Shown: positions 8,097 through 16,891 of the stretch, one piece after another
Position numbering within the stretch: position 1 is the first letter of the stretch
Layout of the letters: every line of letters begins with the position of its first letter
NCBI RefSeq assembly: GCF_900101755.1
Contig: NZ_FNAE01000008.1
Location: 62,001 to 126,000, forward strand
Source of the DNA: Ectopseudomonas alcaliphila
GTDB lineage: Bacteria > Pseudomonadota > Gammaproteobacteria > Pseudomonadales > Pseudomonadaceae
Length of the DNA: 64,000 nucleotides
Reading direction: 5' to 3'
Made by a program: the position numbers and the translations under genes
Notes under the pieces: model-generated
Databases searched by the model: none
What the model was told of the DNA's origin: nothing
The model's input: the letters and a program-made list of their open reading frames with translations, nothing else

Positions 8097-9029
8097 TCAG
8101 CCCCCATCCGATACACGAATGCGATCAACCACACGCGCCGCCAGATCATCTGGCTTGAACTTGGCGAGGAAGTCGTCAGCGCCGACCTTCTTCACCATCG
8201 CCTGGTTGAACACACCGGAAAGTGAAGTATGCAGGAGGATATGCAGCTTCTGCATGCGCGGATCGCTACGAATCTCCGTAGTCAGCGTATATCCATCCAT
8301 CTCGGGCATCTCGATGTCGGAAATCAGCATCAGCAGTTCCTTGTCGGGATTATGCCCTTCGTCCGCCATTTTCTTGAGGTAGTTGAGCGCCTCACGGCCA
8401 TCATTGAGCGCGGTAACCTCGACACCGACGGTCTGCAGGCAGCGCGAAACCTGTTTGCGCGCCACCGAGGAGTCATCGACGATCAGCACATGCTTGGTCA
8501 CCGCCTGACTCTGCACCTGATCATCGATAACGCCAGCGGAGATCACTTCGGAAGTCGGCGCGACTTCGGCAAGAATCTTCTCGACATCAATGATCTCGAC
8601 CAACTGCTGGTCGAGCCGCGTGACCGCCGTCAGATAGTGATCGCGCCCGGTGCCCTTGGGTGGAGGATGAATCTCCTCCCAGTTCATGTTGACGATACGT
8701 TCGACCGAGCGCACCAGAAAACCCTGAACCTTGGTGTTGTACTCGGTGATGATCACGAAGCTGGTCTTCAGATTTTCCAGCGCGGCACTGCCGGTAGCGA
8801 TGGAAAGATCGAGGATCGGAATGGTGCCCCCGCGAATGTTGGCCACGCCCCGCACCACCGGGCTGGATTTGGGCATGATGGTGAGATTCGGGCACTGCAG
8901 CACCTCTTTCACCTTGAATACGTTGATACCGTAAAGCTGTGGGCCCTCCAGGCGAAACAGCAACAACTCCAAGCGGTTCTGTCCCACCAGCTGAGTGCGC
9001 TGGTTAACCGAATCCATCAACCCGGCCAT
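8097..9029 (-). CDS. cheV: Chemotaxis coupling protein CheV (CheW-REC fusion)
   Basis: CheV couples receptors to CheA and has a phosphorylatable receiver domain for adaptation. The 310 aa protein has a CheW-like domain (about 15-155; LFRLEGPQLYGINVFKVKEVL, VRGVANIRGGTIPILDLS) followed by a receiver domain (about 175-305; HVLIVDDSSVARK, LLMLISDIEMPEMDGYTL) with the acidic pocket and probable phospho-Asp in ISDIEMP. AAGGAG precedes the ATG. It is co-oriented with cheR 43 bases downstream and divergent from flgA. Confidence 0.95.
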   Translation of the reverse strand: MAGLMDSVNQRTQLVGQNRLELLLFRLEGPQLYGINVFKVKEVLQCPNLTIMPKSSPVVRGVANIRGGTIPILDLSIATGSAALENLKTSFVIITEYNTKVQGFLVRSVERIVNMNWEEIHPPPKGTGRDHYLTAVTRLDQQLVEIIDVEKILAEVAPTSEVISAGVIDDQVQSQAVTKHVLIVDDSSVARKQVSRCLQTVGVEVTALNDGREALNYLKKMADEGHNPDKELLMLISDIEMPEMDGYTLTTEIRSDPRMQKLHILLHTSLSGVFNQAMVKKVGADDFLAKFKPDDLAARVVDRIRVSDGG

Positions 9030-9079
9030 GCCCGGACTCCTTCTTGTCTAGTGACGCCTTCCCCATTGAGCCTAGCAGG

Positions 9080-9095
9080 CGGCACGGGGCTTGCT
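9080..9095 (+). promoter_or_regulatory. Candidate sigma-54 promoter for flgA
   Basis: The plus strand reads CGGCAC-GGGGC-TTGCT, retaining the invariant GG and GC with correct spacing. The predicted transcription start falls at about 9106, one base before the flgA ATG, which would make a leaderless message. Either the site is fortuitous or flgA starts further downstream. Confidence 0.5.
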
Positions 9096-9106
9096 TTGCA
9101 TTGCTT

Positions 9107-9865
9107 ATGAAACAGAGAACGCCATCATTCCGTCAGCTACTGGCAAAGTGCCTTGCCTCTTTGCCCGTTTTACTCGCTTTGCCGACACTCGGCTACAGCG
9201 CTACTGCGGCTGCCACCTTCACCAGCACTGAGCAACTTATCGGCGCCACCGAGTCCTTTCTTGAGCAGGCGACCACTGAATATCTACAGCGTAGCGAAAT
9301 TCAGGGCCGCCATGAGATTCGCGTCAATCGTCTCGACCCGCGGTTACGCCTGCCCCTGTGCGATCAGCCGCTGAGCACCACCCTGGAGAGCCCGGCGCAG
9401 CCGCTGGGCCGCGTCACTACACGCGTGCGCTGCGACGGCAGCGCCCCGTGGACGGTATTCGTGCCCGCTGAAGTGCGCTTGTATCGTCCCGTCGTCGTAC
9501 TGACTCGCCCCCTCAAGCGCATGAGCGTAGTCAAGGCTACGGACTTGAGCATGGTGGAACGCGACATCGGGCAACTGGGTCAGAACTTCCTGACCGACCC
9601 GACGCAGGCAATCGGCAAGAAATTGACGCGACAGCTGGGCAGCGACCAGATTCTCCTTTCAACCCATCTGCAAGTAGCCGAAGTCATTCGGCGCGGCGAT
9701 CAGGTCGTCATCAGCGCCCGCGGCGGTAACGTGAATGTCCGCATGCCCGGTGAAGCCCTGACCGACGGTGCGCCTGGCGAACAGATCAATGTCCGTAACC
9801 TGCGCTCGCAACGAGTCGTTCGAGCCCGCGTTGTCGGCCCTGGCCAAGTGGAAGTACCCATGTAG
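9107..9865 (+). CDS. flgA: Flagellar P-ring assembly chaperone FlgA
   Basis: FlgA is the periplasmic chaperone for P-ring (FlgI) assembly. The 252 aa protein has an N-terminal signal peptide (KQRTPSFRQLLAKCLASLPVLLALPTLGYSATA) and a C-terminal SAF/ChapFlgA domain (VVVLTRPLKRMSVVKATDLSMVERDI ... GDQVVISARGGNVNVRMPGEALTDGAPGEQINVRNLRSQRVVRARVVGPGQVEV). I chose the ATG at 9107 because it gives a positively charged n-region before the hydrophobic core; the frame is open from 9044. It is divergent from cheV and upstream of flgM. Confidence 0.94.
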   Translation: MKQRTPSFRQLLAKCLASLPVLLALPTLGYSATAAATFTSTEQLIGATESFLEQATTEYLQRSEIQGRHEIRVNRLDPRLRLPLCDQPLSTTLESPAQPLGRVTTRVRCDGSAPWTVFVPAEVRLYRPVVVLTRPLKRMSVVKATDLSMVERDIGQLGQNFLTDPTQAIGKKLTRQLGSDQILLSTHLQVAEVIRRGDQVVISARGGNVNVRMPGEALTDGAPGEQINVRNLRSQRVVRARVVGPGQVEVPM

Positions 9866-9933
9866 GCATGTTTCTTGTAGCGCAAAGGCGTGGCGATTCC
9901 CTACACTGTTCAGCGACGCGATGAAATTAATCC

Positions 9934-9960
9934 TAAAGTTTTTCCGGCGGCAGCCGAGAA
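9934..9960 (+). promoter_or_regulatory. Sigma-28 (FliA) promoter for flgMN
   Basis: TAAAGTTT (9934-9941), an 11-base spacer, then GCCGAGAA (9953-9960). This matches the FliA consensus TAAAGTTT-N11-GCCGATAA except for one base. It sits 40 bases upstream of the flgM ATG, which fits the known FliA-FlgM feedback loop. Confidence 0.9.
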
Positions 9961-10000
9961 GCATGGCAAGCGTCCACCAAATCGTCCGAGGTTCTGCATC

Positions 10001-10336
10001 ATGGTCATCGACTTCAACCGGCTGAACAATGCCAATACGCCCGCCAATGCGGGACGTACCGGCGCGACTCAGGCTGGCAATCGCAATGAGTCGGCACAGC
10101 CGAACAAAGCGCCTGTCACCGGTAACGATGAACAAACCACCGCCAAGAGCGGCGAATCGGTGCAACTGAGCCGTGAGGCACAACAGTTGCAAGCAATCGG
10201 CGAGAAGCTGCGTGATCAGCCCATCGTCAACAAGGAGCGCGTGGCCCAGCTGAAACAGGCCATCGCCGATGGCAGCTATCAGGTCGACAGCAAACGCGTC
10301 GCCCAGAAACTGCTCGACTTCGAATCCCAGCGCTAG
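10001..10336 (+). CDS. flgM: Anti-sigma-28 factor FlgM
   Basis: FlgM binds and holds FliA (sigma-28) inactive until it is exported through the finished hook-basal body. The 111 aa protein starts MVIDFNRLNN, has a disordered, polar N-terminal half and the FlgM C-terminal sigma-binding region (SVQLSREAQQLQAIGEKLRDQPIVNKERVAQLKQAIADGSYQVDSKRVAQKLLDFE). The upstream extension of the frame (from 9890) would cover the sigma-28 promoter and is not used. flgN follows 50 bases downstream. Confidence 0.94.
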   Translation: MVIDFNRLNNANTPANAGRTGATQAGNRNESAQPNKAPVTGNDEQTTAKSGESVQLSREAQQLQAIGEKLRDQPIVNKERVAQLKQAIADGSYQVDSKRVAQKLLDFESQR

Positions 10337-10386
10337 TCTCAGGGCTGCGCTGGGGGTGTTGGACGCCCGACCCCCAAGAGCCCGCC

Positions 10387-10854
10387 ATGAACGACACAGC
10401 CTTGCTTGACCTCTTCACCAACGATATCGGCACTGCCGAGCAATTGCTTGAGCTGATCGATAACGAATTCCAGGCCCTCACCGAACGCGACCTGCCGCGC
10501 CTCGATAGCTTGCTCAGCGAAAAACAACCTCTGCTTGCCCTGCTTCAGCAGCATGGCAACGACCGCAGCCGTCTGCTGCAAACCGCCGGTCTGAGTGCAG
10601 ATCGCGAGGGGCTCACCGCGCTGGCGAGCCAGTCCTCGGTAGGCGAACAACTGCTGCAGCGCAGTGAAGAATTGTCCGCTCTGCTACAGCGTTGTCAGGA
10701 GGCCAATCTGCGCAATGGGCGTTTGATTCGCGCCAACCAGGCCTCGGTCGGCAGCGTCCTCGGCATTCTGCGCGGCGGAGAAACCCCCGGCCTCTATGAC
10801 AGCCGCGGCAGTGCCGCTAGAATCGCGCAGCAAAGGCCGCTCAGCCAGGCCTGA
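10387..10854 (+). CDS. flgN: Flagellar chaperone FlgN
   Basis: FlgN is the cytosolic export chaperone for the hook-filament junction proteins FlgK and FlgL. The 155 aa protein is almost all helical, with the FlgN-type opening (LLDLFTNDIGTAEQLLELIDNEFQALTERDLPRLDSLLSEKQPLLALLQQHG) and a Gln/Asn-rich middle (CQEANLRNGRLI). Its place directly after flgM is the normal Pseudomonas arrangement. Confidence 0.9.
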   Translation: MNDTALLDLFTNDIGTAEQLLELIDNEFQALTERDLPRLDSLLSEKQPLLALLQQHGNDRSRLLQTAGLSADREGLTALASQSSVGEQLLQRSEELSALLQRCQEANLRNGRLIRANQASVGSVLGILRGGETPGLYDSRGSAARIAQQRPLSQA

Positions 10855-10945
10855 GCCATCCCCCCAACAAAAAGCACAGGGACATGCGGGCACTCTGCCA
10901 GTATGCTAGTGCCGTTGTAGTCCATGACTCGGAGAGTTCCGAACT

Positions 10946-11695
10946 GTGTCCAGCGCGTTCAACGACGAGAGCGGTCCTCAACCGCCCAAGGTGCTCAAGA
11001 CATCCGTCGAGATCATTGCCACCCTACGTCAACTGCAACAAAACCATGATCCCCTGGTTATCCAGTTCAAGGATCGTGGCCAGCGTTTTCAAAGCTACCT
11101 TGTCGAAATCGATAAAGACCGTGCGCGCGTAGCGCTGGATGAAATCATCCCTACCGATGGCGAACGTTTTCTCAAGCAAGGCGAAACCTTCAACGTCGAG
11201 GCGTTCCGCGAGGGTGTGCGAGTAGCCTGGACCTGTGATCACGACGTGCAACTCGGCGAACTCGAGGGTGCCCCCTGCTACTGGGCGCCGCTGCCCGTCG
11301 AAGTGATCTACCACCAGCGCCGCAGCGCCTTCCGTGCGCCACTGAAGCAGAGTGATCTGGTCAAGGTTGTACTCAACGGCGACAAGCTGCGCGAGCCGCT
11401 GTCAGGTCATCTGCTGGATATCTCGGCCACTGGCTGCAAACTGCGTTTCGCCGGCAACCTCAGTCAGCAACTGAGCAATGGCCAGGTACACGAGCGCCTC
11501 ACCGCCTACCTGCCCTTCGGCAACATGACCTGCGCCGTGGAGTTGCGTCACGTGCAATACGAGGATAAGGTCGACATGACCTTCATCGGCACTCGCTTTC
11601 ATCGCATGAACGGCCTGGAGCAACGTCAGGTCGAGCGCTTCGTCTATCAGCTGCAACGCGAGGCACGTCGCACCGAGAGCGACGACTCCTTCTGA
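10946..11695 (+). CDS. flgZ: Flagellar brake protein, PilZ domain (YcgR/FlgZ)
   Basis: This is a c-di-GMP receptor that acts on the flagellar stator or motor. The 249 aa protein has a YcgR N-terminal domain (about 15-125) and a PilZ domain (about 125-240). The PilZ c-di-GMP motifs are present: RRSAFR (RxxxR) and DISATGCKL (DxSxxG). The start is a GTG at 10946 with GGAG upstream. It lies next to flgN as in other pseudomonads and converges on the MFS gene with a 13-base gap. Confidence 0.92.
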   Translation: MSSAFNDESGPQPPKVLKTSVEIIATLRQLQQNHDPLVIQFKDRGQRFQSYLVEIDKDRARVALDEIIPTDGERFLKQGETFNVEAFREGVRVAWTCDHDVQLGELEGAPCYWAPLPVEVIYHQRRSAFRAPLKQSDLVKVVLNGDKLREPLSGHLLDISATGCKLRFAGNLSQQLSNGQVHERLTAYLPFGNMTCAVELRHVQYEDKVDMTFIGTRFHRMNGLEQRQVERFVYQLQREARRTESDDSF

Positions 11696-11708
11696 ACGCC
11701 GGCAACCC

Positions 11709-13028
11709 TTACTGGTCTGCCTGCGTTTTCTGCTGATCCTCTTCAGCCGCCGCTGCCGCAGCAGCGGCAGGTTCCTGCATCTGCTCCTGCACCGTCTGCT
11801 CATCGACCCTCGGGTCGAGCGCAGCGACCAGCGGCGAGCTGGTGACGTTACCCGGCATGGCCATATGATGCAGCGGCGCATCATCGACCTGATGCAGATG
11901 CGTCACCGTTTCAGGACGAATGCGCCAGACCAGAATCAACGCGCACACGCTGACGAACACATAGAGCATGTTGGCGCCATAGAAACGCATCAGCACACCG
12001 GCCAGCAGCGGACCGATACACGCCCCCACGCCGAAGGTGACCAGCAACATGGCCGTCAATGACACGCGGCGCTCCGGCTCGACATGGTCGTTGGCCAGCG
12101 CCACCGCCAGCGGGTAGAGGCTGAATTGCATCAGGCTGACCAGGAAGCCGACACCGAACAGCAAGCCGAGAAAAACCTCCGGCAGCGCTGCCAGTGGCAG
12201 GGCTGCAAACAGCAGCAGGACCGCACAGCCGCGAATCAGGCGCACGCGGTCATGCCGATCGGATAACCAGCCCAGCGGCCATTGCACCAGCAGGCCGGCG
12301 AGAATGCAGCTACCCATGAACAGGCCCACCTGCTCGGTCGACAGGCCCATGCGCGTGGCATACAGCGGCGCCAGACCGTAGAAGGAGCCGATCAGCAGAC
12401 CCGCCACCGAGATGGTGGTCAGCGACAGCGGCACACGCCTGAGGAAGAAACGCAGTTCCAATGGAGCCGGATGCAAGGGGGCCGGGTGCAGGCGACGAGT
12501 CAGTGCCACGGGCACCAGACACAGCGCGAAGCACAGAGCGACCAGCATCAGCAACTCCAGCCCCAGCGTCGGGTGCAGGACCAGAGCCAGTTGGCCAAGT
12601 ATCAGTCCCAGATAGGAGGCAGCCATATAGCCACTGAACACCAGGCCGCGCTGCTTGGCTTCAGCCTGCTCGTTGAGCCAGCTCTCGATCACCATGTACT
12701 GGCACATCATGCCCAGGCCCACCAGCACGCGCAGGAACAACCAGAATGGCAGCCACTCCACCAGACCGTGACCGAGCACCGCCGCGGTGACCACCCCGGC
12801 GCAGGCCACGTACGCACGGATGTGCCCCACCCGACCGATCAACCGATGCCCCAGCTTGCCGCCCAGCACCAGGCCGAAATAGTTGGCCGCCATCAGTGCA
12901 CCGACCCACAGACCATCTACGGTCTCGGCCAGGCGCAGGGCCAGATAGGTACTGAGCAGACCGGAGCCGAGCAGCATCAGCAGAGTGGCAAAGTACAGCG
13001 AGCGGAATGACTTCCAGATCAGTCGCAT
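11709..13028 (-). CDS. MFS transporter
   Basis: A 12-helix major facilitator of 439 aa. Typical MFS features include GGKLGHRLIGRVGHIR in the loop between helices 2 and 3, and GWLSDRHDRVRLI at the equivalent place in the second half. The substrate is not evident. The C-terminus carries a soluble tail of about 60 residues with a nine-alanine run and a Gln/Glu-rich end, which is unusual and unlikely to be membrane embedded. It lies 39 bases downstream of the glutamine-synthetase-like gene on the same strand, so the pair may handle one amine or amino acid. Confidence 0.85.
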   Translation of the reverse strand: MRLIWKSFRSLYFATLLMLLGSGLLSTYLALRLAETVDGLWVGALMAANYFGLVLGGKLGHRLIGRVGHIRAYVACAGVVTAAVLGHGLVEWLPFWLFLRVLVGLGMMCQYMVIESWLNEQAEAKQRGLVFSGYMAASYLGLILGQLALVLHPTLGLELLMLVALCFALCLVPVALTRRLHPAPLHPAPLELRFFLRRVPLSLTTISVAGLLIGSFYGLAPLYATRMGLSTEQVGLFMGSCILAGLLVQWPLGWLSDRHDRVRLIRGCAVLLLFAALPLAALPEVFLGLLFGVGFLVSLMQFSLYPLAVALANDHVEPERRVSLTAMLLVTFGVGACIGPLLAGVLMRFYGANMLYVFVSVCALILVWRIRPETVTHLHQVDDAPLHHMAMPGNVTSSPLVAALDPRVDEQTVQEQMQEPAAAAAAAAEEDQQKTQADQ

Positions 13029-13067
13029 TTGCGGGTAAAGCTCCTTGTGCGGTAACCGGGAGTCGCA

Positions 13068-14411
13068 TCACGCCTGCGCGGCGAGAACACGACGCTCCCA
13101 GGGCGTGATTTCATCGTAGAAGCTGGCCAACTCTATGGCCTTGCTGGCGATGTAACCTTCGATGAATTCCGCACCGAACAGTTCGATTGCCAGCTCGCTG
13201 CGTTTCAGACGCTCGATAGCGGCGTGCATGGTACAGGGTAGCGCCAATTCTTCCGGCACCTCGAACTCACCCTGGATCGGCGCACTGGGTTGCAGCTCGC
13301 ACTCCAGGCCATGCAGCCCAGCCGCGAGGCTGGCAGCGAGGGCCAGATAAGGGTTGGCATCGGCACCCGGCAGACGATTCTCCACTCGCCGCGCCACCGG
13401 CGCACTGGCCGGAATACGCAGCCCCGCAGCACGGTTGTCCGCCGACCAGCAGGCGTTGTTCGGTGACGCATAGGGATGACACAGGCGCTGATAGGAATTC
13501 ACGTGCGGGGCGAACAGCAGGGTGAAATCAGCCATTGCAGCCTGCTGACCACCGATGAAGTGATAAAAAGCTGCAGTCGCCTCACCATTGTCAGCACTGA
13601 AGATGTTACGACCGCTGCCCTGCTCCACCACGCTCTGATGGATATGCATGGAGCTACCCGGCGTGCGCGCCAGCGGCTTGGCCATGCAGACCACGGACAG
13701 ACCGTGCTTGAAGCCGATCTCCTTGAGCAGGTGCTTGAACAGGAAGGTCTGATCGGCCAGCAACAGCGCGTCACCGTGCAGCAGGTTGATCTCGAACTGG
13801 CTGACGCCCATCTCGTGCATGAAGGTATCACGCGGCAGACCGAGTGCCTCCATGCAGCGATAGACCTCGGCGAAGAACGGCCGCAGGCCATTGCCGGAGC
13901 TGACGCTGAAAGCCGAACCGCCATCCTCACGACGTCCATCCAGCCCCAGTGGCGGCTGGAACGGCTGCTGCGGGTCGGGGTTGGCGGCGAACACGAAGAA
14001 CTCCAGCTCGGTCGCCACGACCGGCTGCCAGCCATGCTCGGCGTAGCGCGCCAATACCCGTTTGAGCAGACCGCGCGTGGAAAGCCCCGAGCTGCGCCCG
14101 TCCAACTCGTCCGCGTCGCAGATGGCCAGTGCGCGCGGCGACTCGCTCCAGGGCAGACGGTGAATCTGGCGAGGGTCGGCGTTAAGCACCAGGTCGCCAT
14201 CGTCACCGCCGTAGAAACGTGCCGGCGGGTAGCCGCCCATGATGCATTGCAACAGTACGCCGCGAGCGAGCTGCAGGCGCCGTCCCTCAAGCAAACCGCT
14301 GGCCGTCATCACCTTGCCTCGGGGAACTCCATTGAGGTCCGGAGTTACGCAATCGATCTCATCGATGCCCTGCAGCAGGGTTTCCAGTGCGTGACGGCTG
14401 GCAGTGCTCAT
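13068..14411 (-). CDS. Glutamine-synthetase family, probable gamma-glutamylpolyamine ligase
   Basis: ATP-dependent glutamate ligase. The 447 aa protein has the GS beta-grasp N-domain and the catalytic domain, including ATELEFFVF (metal-binding Glu), EMGVSQFEINLLHG, PGSSMHIHQS (GSGMHxH-type) and the C-terminal RVENRLPGADANPYLALAA. At about 450 aa and without the adenylylation-loop sequence of GlnA, it fits the class used to gamma-glutamylate polyamines (SpuI/PauA type). The start at 14411 follows AAGGA; the frame is open to 14474. The polyamine assignment is an inference from family and length. Confidence 0.85.
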   Translation of the reverse strand: MSTASRHALETLLQGIDEIDCVTPDLNGVPRGKVMTASGLLEGRRLQLARGVLLQCIMGGYPPARFYGGDDGDLVLNADPRQIHRLPWSESPRALAICDADELDGRSSGLSTRGLLKRVLARYAEHGWQPVVATELEFFVFAANPDPQQPFQPPLGLDGRREDGGSAFSVSSGNGLRPFFAEVYRCMEALGLPRDTFMHEMGVSQFEINLLHGDALLLADQTFLFKHLLKEIGFKHGLSVVCMAKPLARTPGSSMHIHQSVVEQGSGRNIFSADNGEATAAFYHFIGGQQAAMADFTLLFAPHVNSYQRLCHPYASPNNACWSADNRAAGLRIPASAPVARRVENRLPGADANPYLALAASLAAGLHGLECELQPSAPIQGEFEVPEELALPCTMHAAIERLKRSELAIELFGAEFIEGYIASKAIELASFYDEITPWERRVLAAQA

Positions 14412-14690
14412 CTTTTGTTGTCCTTGAATAGCGCGGATACCGCCTGACGGCGACGATGCGTACAAAATACGCACCAGTCGTTCGATATTTCAAGCAGGCA
14501 AAGCTTGCCGAGATGCGACACCGGCTTGCACCCTGTCGTCCAGATGCCCGCGGCTGGCTCGAAGCGGCGTGAGGCTGTGCTAGAGTCGCGCGCTATTTTT
14601 TCGGCTGAGCCTCCACAGGCTGCGCTGAAAGCCCTCTCGACCCAGGCGCGACGGCCCTTGCCACACGCCCAGCAACCAGAGAACCACGCG

Positions 14691-15914
14691 ATGTCCCAAG
14701 CCATCCACCCTGCCCTGCAGCTTCTCAACCGTACCAGCCTGGTGACGCAGATCATCATCGGCCTGCTCGCGGGTATCGCCCTTGCCGTTATCGCCCCGCA
14801 GGCAGCGCTGTCTGTCGGCTTCATCGGCAACGTGTTCGTCTCGGCGTTGAAGGCGGTGGCACCGGTACTGGTGTTCATCCTGGTGATGTCGTCCATCGCC
14901 AACCACCAGCAAGGCCAACAGACTCACATTCGCCCGATCCTGGCGATGTACCTGATCGGCACCTTCAGCGCCGCCCTGGTGGCGGTGATTGCCAGCTTCG
15001 CCTTCCCGTCGTCGCTGGTGCTGAGCAGCCAGGCCGCCGAACTGTCGCCCCCCGGCGGCATCGGCGAAGTGCTCAGGACCCTGCTGATGAACGTGGTCGA
15101 CAATCCGGTCAATGCACTGCTGCGCGGCAATTTCATCGGCATCCTGGCCTGGGCCATCGGCCTCGGCTTCGCCTTCCGTCATGCCAGTGCCAGCAGCAAG
15201 CAGTTGCTGGGCGACCTGTCCAATGGCGTTACGGCCATCGTCAAGCTGGTGATCCGCCTGGCACCGCTGGGCATCTTCGGCCTGGTCGCCGCGACCCTGG
15301 CCGAGTCCGGTTTCGAGGCCCTGCTCGGCTACCTGCACCTGCTGGTGGTACTGGTCGGCTGCATGTTGCTGGTAGCTCTGCTGATCAACCCGGCACTGGT
15401 GTACTGGAAGATTCGTCGCAATCCCTACCCGCTGGTGCTGACCTGCCTGCGTGGCAGTGCGATCACCGCTTTCTTCACCCGCAGTTCGGCTGCCAACATC
15501 CCGGTCAACCTGCAACTGTGCAAGGATCTGAACCTGCACGAAGAAACCTACTCCGTCTCCATCCCGCTCGGCGCCACCATCAACATGGCCGGTGCGGCCA
15601 TCACCATCACCGTCCTGACCCTGGCTGCGGTGCATACCCTGGGCATCCCCGTCGATCTGCCGACCGCACTGCTGCTCAGTGTGCTGGCCGCGATCAGCGC
15701 CTGCGGCGCGTCCGGTGTGGCCGGCGGCTCGCTGCTGCTGATCCCGCTGGCTTGCAGCCTGTTCGGTATCCCTAACGAAGTGGCCATGCAGATCGTCGCC
15801 ATCGGCTTCATCATCGGCATCGTTCAGGACTCGGCGGAAACCGCGCTGAACTCCTCCACCGACGTGCTGTTCACCGCCGCTGCATGCATGGCACAAGAGC
15901 GTCAGGACAGCTGA
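14691..15914 (+). CDS. sstT: Serine/threonine:sodium symporter SstT-like
   Basis: Inner-membrane dicarboxylate/amino acid:cation symporter (DAACS) family. The 407 aa protein matches the length of SstT (about 410) and carries the family motifs FFTRSSAANIPVNLQ (serine-rich reentrant loop), PLGATINMAGAAITITV and the final ALNSSTDVLFTAAA. The product takes up serine or threonine with sodium. I used the ATG at 14691, which gives the family N-terminus; the frame is open from 14505. It is divergent from the GS-like gene and ends in a strong terminator. Confidence 0.9.
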   Translation: MSQAIHPALQLLNRTSLVTQIIIGLLAGIALAVIAPQAALSVGFIGNVFVSALKAVAPVLVFILVMSSIANHQQGQQTHIRPILAMYLIGTFSAALVAVIASFAFPSSLVLSSQAAELSPPGGIGEVLRTLLMNVVDNPVNALLRGNFIGILAWAIGLGFAFRHASASSKQLLGDLSNGVTAIVKLVIRLAPLGIFGLVAATLAESGFEALLGYLHLLVVLVGCMLLVALLINPALVYWKIRRNPYPLVLTCLRGSAITAFFTRSSAANIPVNLQLCKDLNLHEETYSVSIPLGATINMAGAAITITVLTLAAVHTLGIPVDLPTALLLSVLAAISACGASGVAGGSLLLIPLACSLFGIPNEVAMQIVAIGFIIGIVQDSAETALNSSTDVLFTAAACMAQERQDS

Positions 15915-15932
15915 AGCTCGGCGCTTTGATAG

Positions 15933-15960
15933 AAAGGCCCACTTCGCGTGGGCCTTTTTT
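15933..15960 (+). terminator. Rho-independent terminator of sstT
   Basis: AAAGGCCCAC and GTGGGCCTTT arms around a five-base loop, followed by a run of T. It begins 18 bases after the sstT stop and is a canonical intrinsic terminator. Confidence 0.93.
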
Positions 15961-15981
15961 GTGGCTGAAACACCCAGATAC

Positions 15982-16000
15982 GCAAATGATAATTTGTATT
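15982..16000 (+). promoter_or_regulatory. Fur box before the FhuF/FhuB/FhuD-like genes
   Basis: GCAAATGATAATTTGTATT agrees with the 19-base Fur consensus at 13 positions, including the whole AATGATAAT core. The AT-rich stretch is distinct from its surroundings and lies about 80 bases before the reductase start, so iron repression of the downstream genes is likely. Confidence 0.75.
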
Positions 16001-16078
16001 ATTAGCGTTTGATTGCTAGATTGCCCCGGTCGCTTCTGCCGACGCGTTCTATTCGCGAAGCTTCCGGGTTCAATCGCC

Positions 16079-16828
16079 ATGCATCCTGCTACCGACCTCG
16101 ACGCCCTGCTCAAGTCCGTCTCCCTCTGCCTGCCAGGCCTGAATGGCAACGTGGCGCCAGTACGCAGCGACCAGTTGCTGTGTGGCAGCCAAGGCAATCA
16201 GGAGCGCATCGCCGCGCTGCACGACTATTGGCAGCAAGCCCATCCCGAGGCCGGGCGACACTACTGGTCCACCCGTTGCTGGACCTTGTTGATCTGGCAA
16301 CCCATTTACCTCAGCCTGTTGGCCGCTCACCTGGAACACCGCGTACCCTGCCTGAAACGCATGGGGCAATCGATCCGACAGGGCTTCGTCGGAGGCTTCA
16401 ACCTGCCGCCCGATTGCCCACTGCGTAGCGGTGACAGAAATCTTGTCGAGAACGCCGCTGAGCGACTGATGAACCTGCTGGAACGTCAGCTGGAGGAGTT
16501 CAACGGTGTCTCCAACATCTACCCCAAGCTGGCGCGCCTGCTGATTGCCGACTGCGCCCGTGCTGCATTGCTTTTGCTGCAACGCCACCAGGGCATGAGC
16601 AATGGCCAGCTGCGCGAGCTGGAAGACCGCTGGCTGCAGGCGCTGGGCTTCCCTGGCAAGAGTCCACTGATCGAGGTAAGTCTCGAAGATGGCAGCCAGT
16701 GCCTGGCGCTGGGACGCAACGCCTGCTGCCAGCATTTTCGCCGCGCCGACGGCGAGCCCTGTGCCGGCTGCCCGAGATTGAAGCCTGCCGAACGCTTGCA
16801 GCGCTTTCGCGAGGAGCTGGTCTGCTGA
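16079..16828 (+). CDS. FhuF-like siderophore ferric reductase
   Basis: Probably reduces ferric siderophore in the cytoplasm to release iron. The 249 aa protein ends with C216-C217-x10-C228-x2-C231, exactly the spacing of the FhuF [2Fe-2S] ligands. The N-terminal part contains HYWSTRCWTLLIWQPIYLSLLAAHLE, typical of the siderophore iron reductase family. The ribosome-binding site before the ATG at 16079 is weak, and the frame is open from 16013. It is the first gene after the Fur box and precedes the permease gene by about 60 bases. Confidence 0.87.
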   Translation: MHPATDLDALLKSVSLCLPGLNGNVAPVRSDQLLCGSQGNQERIAALHDYWQQAHPEAGRHYWSTRCWTLLIWQPIYLSLLAAHLEHRVPCLKRMGQSIRQGFVGGFNLPPDCPLRSGDRNLVENAAERLMNLLERQLEEFNGVSNIYPKLARLLIADCARAALLLLQRHQGMSNGQLRELEDRWLQALGFPGKSPLIEVSLEDGSQCLALGRNACCQHFRRADGEPCAGCPRLKPAERLQRFREELVC

Positions 16829-16891
16829 TGTGCGCGTGCTACGCAACGCACAATCCACTTCGAATCAACGGGTCGCCCGGGTTTGGCTGAG

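Noticed and set aside
14580..15896. 438-codon minus-strand frame opposite sstT
   Set aside because: Extremely Gln/Asp/Arg/His-rich shadow of a membrane protein gene.
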